A stretch of 64,000 nt of DNA, taken from contig JAWPHD010000133.1 in assembly GCA_037043455.1 (NCBI GenBank), positions 62,001-126,000 of the forward strand, in the 5' to 3' direction. The notes beneath the pieces were generated by a model. That model ran no database searches. It worked only from the letters and a program-made list of their open reading frames with translations, and was not told where the DNA came from. Below, piece by piece: positions 56,078 through 64,000 of the stretch. Made by a program: the position numbers and the translations under genes. This DNA comes from Cyrtodaria siliqua (taxonomy: Eukaryota; Mollusca; Bivalvia; Adapedonta; Hiatellidae). Position 1 is the stretch's first letter; each line of letters opens with the position of its first letter.

Positions 56078-56824
56078 CAGGGGTCGAATTTCACTCTTAC
56101 AGACTCGCAAAATGCGAGTTGATTTTTCAGATTGCTACTGAAAATTTCGAGCACTTGCTTTTTTCCGCGAGTAGAAATAAATAGCACACAATTGATTGAA
56201 TATCATCCACGACAGACTGACAGAACCAACAAATGGTCCGACGACATAATATGCAGTCAAACCTCTCTCCAATTCCACGATTATTTGCGTAACTTCATTG
56301 TCAAACGAAAATAGTAAATGCAGTCTGTATCAGATGGACGCTTATCCAGTAAACAAGACTAGTGCTAGCGTCTATACATAATGGATCAATATCAACTTCC
56401 GGTGAGATTACTCTGGACTTTACACAATCAATTATCATGGCAGAATTGTCTGCTCGCAAAATCACTTCGTTTTTCAAAAGACAAAATGACGAGATGGAGT
56501 CGAGCGAACGCGGAGAAAGGTAAGGTTCACAATTCATAGTTTCATACAGGAAAATTACCTTATCATCAACACAATAATCAATAATAAATTATTATACAAA
56601 CAAATGAAACAGTGCTGTAAACAGTACTGTACAGTGACAGTCTAGTATATAGTCAGTTCTCACATAATAAACGTCTTATATATACTAAAACCCTATTTTG
56701 AAACAGAATTTACATCCCGTTATTACTTGAATAAAAATGCTAGTGAGAACCGATTTTAGCAAGTAGATTTTTTAGGCACTGGATATTTTTAGCTAGTGGC
56801 TAAATTTATGAAATTCGACCCCTG
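56078..56824 (+). mobile_element. 747-bp hAT-like element with transposase exon remnant
   Basis: Perfect 16-bp inverted ends CAGGGGTCGAATTTCA / TGAAATTCGACCCCTG, flanked by the 5-bp direct repeat TCTAC (56073-56077 and 56825-56829). CAGGG ends are typical of the hAT superfamily; the usual duplication is 8 bp, though some families use 5-6. It splits an older element (55672 onward continues with 'agctctgagaagacc' at 56830). Inside is a short exon-like frame. Confidence 0.7.
56437..56519 (+). pseudogene. possible first exon of a hAT-type transposase
   Basis: ATG opens MAELSARKITSFFKRQ and reaches a good donor (gtaagg at 56520) after 27 codons. A short N-terminal exon with KITSFF, a PIP-box-like motif (Q/R-x-I-x-x-F-F), is something I recall from hAT-type transposases. 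The rest of the enzyme is absent, so this is a remnant within a non-autonomous derivative. Could be chance. Confidence 0.4.
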
Positions 56825-57059
56825 TCTACAGCTCTGAGAAGACCTGTATCACTCTACTGGCTGCACGGTGTCCATGGTAATATATCTCATAGTCAAACTG
56901 AAGTTTGTTTGACAAATTTGGTGGAATGAAGTGAAACAAAGCAACCATGCTCCTTAAATTGTTAAAACTTTACTGACATTTTATTCTATTACTGGCAATA
57001 ATATTTTAACAAGTATGGCAAAGATCAGATGAATAGATGAAGGAACTAGATCGTTAAAT

Positions 57060-57722
57060 AACATTTTTAAACAAGACCTCAGTCTGAGGGTGTCTCGCTC
57101 ACTGTGGCAAACCGCCTATGAAATATTAAATTTGTGCTTAAATGATGTCCACCAAAGACAACACATCATATGACCAAGTATCGAAGACAAAGTGAGACAA
57201 TTATATAAAGTTAACTTAGGTTAATTTAATTTTGGGGAAATAATGCAAAATATGACCTTAACCTTGGTAATTTTTGTCGTTCAGTGATTTACACCAATGC
57301 CAACAATACATCAAGTATCAAACAAAGAAATTAAAGTTATCAGAAAAAGTTAACTGAGGTTAACTTACCTAACCAAACTGATGTTTAAGGTAAATAACGC
57401 AAAACACGACCCTGACCTTGATATTTTTTGTCATTCAGCGATGTCCACCAATGCCAACAATACATATGATTAAGTATCAAAGAAAATAAGGCAATCACAT
57501 ACAGTAATAACTGAGGTTAACTTACCTAACCAAGGTTAAGTTTGGGGAAAATAGCGCAAAATAGGACCTTGACCTTGGTAATTTTGGCATTACGTGATGT
57601 CACTTGACCTAACAAAGCTTCTGACAAAGTTTCAGAAAAAATCAAGCAGCGGTTGTTGAGATATAAAAGGAAAAGCGACTGCTATGTCTCGCTACCCACT
57701 ATCGTGGGCGAAACAATAATTT
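57060..57722 (+). mobile_element. tandem-repeat element with 3' hairpin
   Basis: Starts 'aagacctcagtctgagggtg' with 'tgtctcgctcactgtgg'. Three to four units of about 150 bp carry 'taactgaggttaacttacc', 'cgaccctgaccttg' and 'atgtccaccaatgccaaca'. It ends 'gctatgtctcgctacccac' with hairpin 'gctacccactatcgtgggc'. The start and end share TGTCTCGCT, a subterminal signature. In an intron of the zinc-finger gene. Confidence 0.7.
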
Positions 57723-57945
57723 AAGGGCCATAACTCTGCAGTTTCTTGTCTGAACCTGATATCGCTAGTAGTCTGTTTAATTTGCCCTACGTTCTTCTAT
57801 GACAGTGAAAACTGGTTTGTGGGGTGGGGTGGGGGGCTTTGGCCAGTAGAGACAAGAACAAAAACACGAACTTAAACCTATTGCTTAATATATCAGTCAA
57901 GATTGTTTATATGACATAGAAATAGTGTGTAATTATTAATCTTAC

Positions 57946-58061
57946 TCCATGAGTTTCTGCCTGGCTCTATCCTGGATTTTGAAGACGGCTCCCTCACCCC
58001 AGCCTGTCACAGATGACTGACTTCCAATCGCAAAGTTGATGGCCATTCTTACACCATTGAG
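57946..58061 (-). CDS. unidentified gene, exon 2 of the four seen
   Basis: 116-bp exon; acceptor 'gttgttatttcag' before 58061, donor 'gtaagattaa' after 57946. Starts in phase 0 with LNGVRMAINFAIGS and continues QSSVTGWGEGAVFKIQ, DRARQKLM, ending with two bases that join exon 3. I do not recognise the fold; the mix of short hydrophobic and glycine-rich turns suggests a compact globular domain. Confidence 0.85.
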
Positions 58062-58676
58062 CTGAAATAACAACACATGAAGCTATATGATAGATGACCT
58101 GGTATCGGTGGTTTTACCCTAACTAGAATGTTGTGGTCTTTTAATAGCTTGTATCTATATCATATAAATGAGAAACTAGACATGTTTCTACCATGAAATC
58201 GACACTTAGATGTGTTTGGGCTTATGTGTAAATGCAGTGATTATAGAGCATATTTAACGGATGTGTTTGATTATCACAAAGACTTTCACAAGACGTGAAA
58301 ATAAAACACGCCTCTCATGGAATGAAAGAATTCCTAACCAGACTTGCAGCATATCGTTAATAAATCAAAGTTCTATTTAACTGCTTGATAAATAGTTCAA
58401 GAAGACTGTTGTGTGTACCTTTTGACAGAGGGGTGAATAATTATAGCCTCAAATCTATATAATGGTATTGTTCATTTTGAATATTAAAAAAATATATTTC
58501 AGGAGTTCATTTTAAAAATACTCAGAAGCCGACATGAATGAACGGTAAAAGCTTAGAACAGATAAGGCATGACCTTTTGATTTTGGGCATTCTGGAAAGT
58601 TTCAGTTGTAACTTTAACATCACCTAGCTTCCAGTAAAAGAACTAACTGTACACGGATAGAGTTGACCATTGCTAC

Positions 58677-58815
58677 CTTATAGATATCCTCGAGGTCAAT
58701 TTTGACATCGAATGGCAGTTCTATGTCATGGTCAGGGAGCAGTGCTTCTCCACTGTCGGGATCAGTACCCAGCCCACAGATGGCGCCAATGTAGCGTGAC
58801 TTTTTGGGGTCAATC
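58677..58815 (-). CDS. unidentified gene, exon 1 of the four seen (not the first exon)
   Basis: 139-bp exon; acceptor 'ttgtgtatttacag' before 58815, donor 'gtagcaatgg' after 58677. Reads (x)IDPKKSRYIGAICGLGTD, then PDSGEALLPDHDIELPFDV, then KIDLEDIYK, ending in phase 0. With the next three exons it gives 205 residues of one continuous frame. No start codon belongs to this exon, so upstream exons lie beyond 58815, possibly outside the window. No family is recognised. The gene could encode a nucleic-acid-binding protein, judged only from the C-terminal zinc finger. Confidence 0.85.
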
Positions 58816-61035
58816 CTGTAAATACACAAGGTGGAGATGATCATATCAACAAATTACATACTTTTGTTGTATTAAATCTACGACTGGTAGATGAAGAAGA
58901 TCAGACCTAACATCGCCTATATAAGCATATAGTATGACCCATGTTATAAACTGATTAAGTATACAACACACTTTTTTGATAATAAATATAGTTACACTAG
59001 GTGTAATTATATTATCTCAATCCATTACATAGCAGACATAAACAGTTTCTATATATACGCATATAGAATGACATTGAATCCAAAGTATGACCTTGACCTT
59101 ATAGAAGGACATGCATCAATTCTGATTTATTTATTTTAACTTGTGGCGTGGCATCAAATTAAAAAACATCATGAATGACACGTGTCTTTTTAAAGGTCTA
59201 TGTCATAATTTGAGTTCTAGTGATATGCATATATAGGCACTGTTTATTCTGTTTTTAATAAAGTGTTCAGTTTTAGTTTTTGCGACGTTGAACAGCATAG
59301 AATTTTGCCTTAGATTTACAACAACATTTCTGTTTTCCGTTTAAAATCATCAAAAGCTAAATACATTTCTATTGTTTCTTTAAAATATTTTGACCCATGA
59401 CAAGGAGCTTTACCTGATTTTCAAATTATATAACTTTAACGTTCTGCGAAGTTACAAAAATGGACTGGAGATGGGTAATAATAGAGCGGGCACCTCACAT
59501 GCCGTGTGGATTCTGTCAAGTGTCATACCAAAGACTTTATAAAAATGATACTAGTAGCTCCCTCGCTTCGCCTGCCGTGTGCATATTTCAGCAAGGACAA
59601 TCTATCTAGAAAGTTCGAAAACAGGAAAGCAATCTTTCATGAATTTTTGTTTAAAATGTTAATGTTTAATGAAAAGGGGCATAAATCTGCATTGAATAAT
59701 TGATAAGGAATAACTGTACAAAGTTCATGACCATAGGTCATATTTTAAGTTATGAGCTAGGTCAGGTTGCAGATTAAAGCTTTATGAAAAGGGGTATAAC
59801 GTATAACTCTGCTTAAATAAAATTCAGAGTTATTGGACAGGTCAACTGCATTTGAATAATTGACAAGGAAGAACTGTATAAGGTTTATGAACATAGGTCA
59901 ATATTTTGTTATGAGCTTGCTTAGGTTGATATGAAGATGTGTGTAAAGTTTCATAACAATAGTTCAAATACTTTTCAAAATATGGCCAGTTAGGAGCTTG
60001 GTTAGGTTGCAGATTGAAGTTTTATGAAAAGGAGTTCAACTCTGCCAAAATGAAAGCCAGTGTTATTTTCAAATTTTTGATTAACACAATTTGTTCAGAA
60101 GAGGTTTCAGTTATGTTTCACTTCCGTGGTGTATAAAGCAATGTGATAAATCATTGTTCAGAACAAACTGAGAACAACAAAAAAAAAGATTTTACGGTCG
60201 GGCTACCGGAAACAGTGGGTTTTTTTGGCCTTAGAATTTTGTGTTCCTGGATTTCAAGAATGTCATTACTCAATGTCAAGTAAAACCTCAAGGAGTTCTG
60301 AGAATGTAATGAGTTGTAAATTAACTGGTTTCATTGGTCCAATTTTTATCACTGAACCAATCAGAATGCTTCATTCATTTATTTGGATGTTTCTATCATG
60401 ACATCACTTTCTGGTATAAGGACATCACATCTTGGTAATATGACATCACGTCATGCCATTATAATGCAACTCAGTGTGTTCTGAGAAATGACGGAGCATT
60501 TAAATTGCTGTGAGAAACAAATTAAGACTATATCTCTCAATGAGTAATGAGTTTCTTGAAACCAAGAATCATAAAATTCTAAATATAGAATAATTCTAAT
60601 TGATTTAATAGACTGTACTGAATATGCTGCTAGCCACAGTGTGATATTTAATGCATATATTGTAATATATCTGCAATAAAATATTATTAAAGTAAAGATC
60701 ATCGATTTGAAATTTGGTTAAAATCAGCCAAGCTTTGCAGAGAAGATGTTTTTAATCAATTGTTGACAGAGAAGCAGAGAGGAATGAGGACAAAAAATGA
60801 TAGGGAAAAGCCCAATTGAGCCTAAAATTACAATGTTCTTAACTGTGATCTTGATCTTCATACAGTGATGTGGTAGCATAGCTATTGTCATAATGTGTAT
60901 GCATTCAGAGTTTTATTAAGAAGTTTGAAGGTTTTAAGATAGTAGTTAGGTGTGGGCACTGATTACCATTTCTGTAATAAAATCAACCATTCATGGTTTA
61001 TAATAGGATTCAGTTCTTTTTTTTTGTTCTTTCCA
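58816..61035. other. intron or upstream region of the zinc-finger gene
   Basis: From 59690 to 60060 are two to three decayed tandem units ('tgacaaggaa.aactgta', 'aacataggtca', 'aaggggtataac'). At 60395-60455 'gacatcac' occurs four times. A frame at 59506-59703 lies in the repeat. No further exon could be supported. Confidence 0.5.
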
Positions 61036-61039
61036 TTGA

Positions 61040-63720
61040 AACAGTGTATTTATATAAGCTGTAATTTGTACAGCTGTATCAGCTGTATTTGTGTAGCTTT
61101 AGTTGTATAAGCTGTAATTTCAATTTCTGTATTTATATTAGCTGTATTCCGTACAGCTGTATTTATATAAGCTGTAAATTGTGTAGCTGTATTTGTAATA
61201 CTTGTAATGTGTGTGCTGTATTTGTATCTGCTGTAATTTGTGTGCTGTAGTCGATCAGCTGTAATTTGTTCAGCTGTATTTGTATATGCTGTAATTTGTG
61301 TAGCTGTATTTGTATAAGCTGTTATTTGTGTGATGTATTTGTATACACTGTACTTTGTGCAGCTGCACTAAATTTGTATAAGCTATAAATTGTACAGTTG
61401 TATTAATATAAGCTGTAATTTGTGTAGCTGCATTTGTATCAGCTGTAATTTGCACAGTTGTATTTATATTAGCTGTATTTGTATAAGCTGTAATTTGCAC
61501 AGCTGTATTTATATATATTAGCTGTAATTTGTGTAGCTGGTTTGTATATGCTGTAATTTCACAAAGACTGCTGAATTTGTATATGCTGTAATTTGTGTAG
61601 CTGTATTTGTATAAGCTGTTATTTGTGTGCTGTATTTGTATAAGCTGTAATTTGTGCAGCTGTATTTGTATAAGCTGTAATTTATGTAGCTGTATTTATA
61701 TTAGCTGTATTTGTATATGCTGTTATTTGTGTAGCTGTATTTCGTATAAGCTGTAATTTGTGTAGATGTATTTGTATAGGCTGTTATTTGTGTGCTGAAT
61801 TTGTATAAGCTGCTGTAATTTGTGCAGCTGTATTTGTATAACCTGTACTTTGTACAGCTGTATTTATATAAGCTGTATGCTGTAATTTATATAAACTGTA
61901 ATTTGTGTAGCTGTATTCATATAAGCTGTTATTTGTGTGCTGAATTTGTATAAGCTGAAATTTGTGTAGCTGTATTTGTAGAACTTGTACTTTGTACAGC
62001 TGTATTTATATAAGCTTTATGCTGTAATGTGTATCAAATGTAATTTGTGTAGCTGTATTTGTATAAGTTGTGTTTTGTACAAGCTGTAATTTGAGTAGCT
62101 GTATTTGCATATGCTGTAATTTGTGTAGCTGTATTTGTATAAGCTGTAATTTGTTTGCTGAATTTCTATAAGGTATAATTTTTGCAGCTGTATTTGCATA
62201 ACCTGTACTTTGTACAGCTGTATGTAAGCTGTATGCTGTAATTTGTATAAACTGTAGTTTGTGTAGCTATATTTGTAGAAGCTGTGTTTTGTACAAGCTG
62301 TATTTGCATGTGCTGTAATTTGTGTAGCTGTATTTGTATCAGCTGTAATTTGCGTAGCTGTATTTGTATATGACATTATTTGTGTAGCTGTATTTATATT
62401 AGCTGTAATTTATGTAGCTGTATTTATATGAGCTGTAATTTGTGTAGCCATATTTGTATAAGCTGTAATTTGTGTGCTGAAGTTGTATAAGGTATAATTT
62501 GTGCAGCTGTATTTGTATAACGCTGTACAAAGTACAGCTGTATTTATATAAGCTGTATGCTGTAATTTGTATAAACTGTAATTTGTGTAGCTATATTTGT
62601 AGCTGTGTTTTGTACAAGCTGTAATTTGTGTAGCTGTATTTGCATGTGCTGTAAGTTGTGTAGCTGTATTTGTATAGGCTATAAAATTGTGAAGCTGTAT
62701 TTGTATATGCTGTAATTTGTGTAGCTGTATTTGTATCAGCAGTAATTTGTGTAGCTGTATTTGTATATGCTGTTATTTGTGTAGCTGTATTTATATTAGC
62801 TGTAATTTCTGTAGCTGTATTTAATATGAAAACTACTTAATATCTGCCATGGTTTGCAGGAAACTGCACGCATCATATTGTAAAAATAAGGCCAATATGG
62901 AGAGAAACTCGGCCAATATGAGAAAACTCGGCCAATATGAAATTCAAGCAATCTGATTGGATAAGCCAACATGGCCAATATGCCTGGGGCCAATATGACA
63001 GTCCTTGGACCAGTAACTGGGCCAATATGAAAACACTTAATAACATCATATTATTTGTGTAGCTGTATTTATATAAGCTGTAATTTCTGTAGCTGTACTT
63101 ATATTTTGTATTTGTATATGCTGTTATTTGTGTAGCTGTATTTGTATATGCTGTTATTTGTGTATCTGTATTTGTATAAGCTGTAATTTGTAGCTGTATT
63201 TGTATAAGCTGTAATGTGCACAGTTGTATTTATATTAGCTGTAATTTGTGTAGCTATATTTGTATAACCTGTACTTTGTACAGCTTTATTTATATTAGCT
63301 GTATGCTGTAATTTGTATAAGCTGTAATTTGTGTAGCTTTATAATTGTACAAGATGTATTGTGTGTAGCTGTATTTGTATATGCTGTAATTTGTGTAGCT
63401 GTATTTGTATAAGCTATAATTTGCACAGTTGTATTTATATTAGCTGTAATTTGTGTAGCTATATTTGTATAACTTGTGTAGCTATATTTGTATAACTTGT
63501 GTAGCTGTATTTGTATAAGCTGTATTTTTTATATGCTGTAAAATTGTGAATCTGTATTTGTATATGCTGTAATTTGTGCACTGTAGTTGTATAAGCTGTA
63601 ATTGCAAGCTGTAATATGTCATGCTGTATTTGTTTTTGTTGTAATTGTGTGCTGTATTTATTGTGTGCTGTATTTTCATAAGCTGTAATTGTATAATGCT
63701 GTAATTTGCATATGGACATG
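61040..63720. repeat. ~30-bp tandem array ('agctgtaatttgtgt / agctgtatttgtata')
   Basis: Some 80 diverged copies of a ~30-bp unit made of two similar 15-bp halves. A higher-order block with 'gtataacctgtactttgta' and 'cagctgtatttatataagc' recurs near 61820, 62190 and 62510. Minus-strand frames giving TNYSLYKYS-like peptide are products of the array. If the zinc-finger gene extends upstream, this lies in its intron or promoter side. Confidence 0.95.
62822..63050. other. non-repeat island with repeated GGCCAATAT
   Basis: About 230 bp interrupt the 30-bp array. GGCCAATAT occurs six times between 62890 and 63030. The island starts and ends with similar text ('atatgaaaactacttaata' and 'atatgaaaacacttaataa'), which may mark an insertion or a duplication. 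Confidence 0.7.
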
Positions 63721-63792
63721 CTGTGAATTGTGTGGATTGCAGTCTTAAAGAACATCATCATTTGTATTCATCAAGGTTGTCTCATTAAGTAA

Positions 63793-63860
63793 ATCACAGA
63801 CAGACACAGACGGATGGACAGACGGATGGACAGACGGATGGACAGACGGACGGAGGGACA
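63793..63860. repeat. 12-bp minisatellite (GACAGACGGATG)n
   Basis: Four to five copies of 'gacggatggaca', then degenerate 'gacggacggagg'. It resembles the gacgga tails of the tandem elements, but without a recognisable core beside it. Confidence 0.85.
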
Positions 63861-64000
63861 GAAGAATGGACACAGACAGAAGTACCGAAAAACAGATAGA
63901 TGGACACACTGACAGATGTACAGAGAAATCAGCATAAAGGCAAACAAAATGTAAAGAAAACGTTCGTTTTTTAGTACAACACTTGTTTATTATTTTTAAT

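Noticed and set aside
62017..62376. 119-codon minus-strand frame, YKYSYTNYS-rich
   Set aside because: Product of the 30-bp array; neighbouring frames at 61270 and 63459 have the same origin.

Overview
The window is metazoan nuclear DNA, AT-rich, gene-poor and crowded with repeats. I infer a bivalve mollusc. Many unrelated repeat families carry the phrase 'gggccataactctg', internal tandem units of roughly 150-350 bp, and a 'gacggacgg' tail followed by a terminal hairpin, an architecture I associate with bivalve pearl/helentron-type elements. There are also several mollusc-like tRNA-derived SINE families. No bacterial-type operons, CRISPR arrays or viral reading frames are present; most open reading frames lie inside repeats.

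Three protein-coding genes are supported. (1) One exon of a synaptotagmin-14/16-like gene lies on the minus strand (17753-17917) and encodes the transmembrane segment. (2) A complete two-exon OPA3-like gene (mitochondrial optic-atrophy-3 family, 171 aa) lies on the plus strand (35721-35850 and 39555-39940). (3) The last four coding exons of an unidentified minus-strand gene lie between 58815 and 52955. All four join in phase and end in a C-terminal C2H2 zinc finger of U1/jaz type.

Layout. 1-9.6 kb: a 44-bp minisatellite interrupted by a probable LINE tail, tandem-repeat elements, a foldback element and a TA-flanked MITE. 11-20 kb: several tandem-repeat elements around the synaptotagmin exon. 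22.8-23.2 kb: a complete 428-bp LTR-type miniature element. 23.5-28.7 kb: two satellite-like arrays and one tandem element. 29-34.4 kb: DNA-transposon relics, a LINE 3' end, and a three-level nest of elements whose target-site duplications can all be read. 35.7-40 kb: OPA3, its intron packed with elements up to 18 bp from the second exon. 40-47 kb: SINE cluster, MITEs and hairpins. 47.5-52.4 kb: helentron-like arrays. 52.9-58.8 kb: the unidentified gene with MITE, SINE and hAT-like insertions in its introns. 61-63.7 kb: a 30-bp tandem array.

The most striking object is the element at 22795-23222. It has two ~150-bp LTRs, a perfect 18-nt tRNA-Pro primer-binding site, a purine tract and a 4-bp TGAA target duplication, so it looks like a TRIM (terminal-repeat retrotransposon in miniature). 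Each LTR carries an intact-looking 72-nt tRNA-Thr-like gene with Pol III A and B boxes. The 3' LTR ends in 28-bp perfect inverted repeats that would extend the tRNA acceptor stem into a long hairpin. This recalls plant Cassandra elements, which carry 5S rRNA sequence in their LTRs, but with a tRNA, in an animal.
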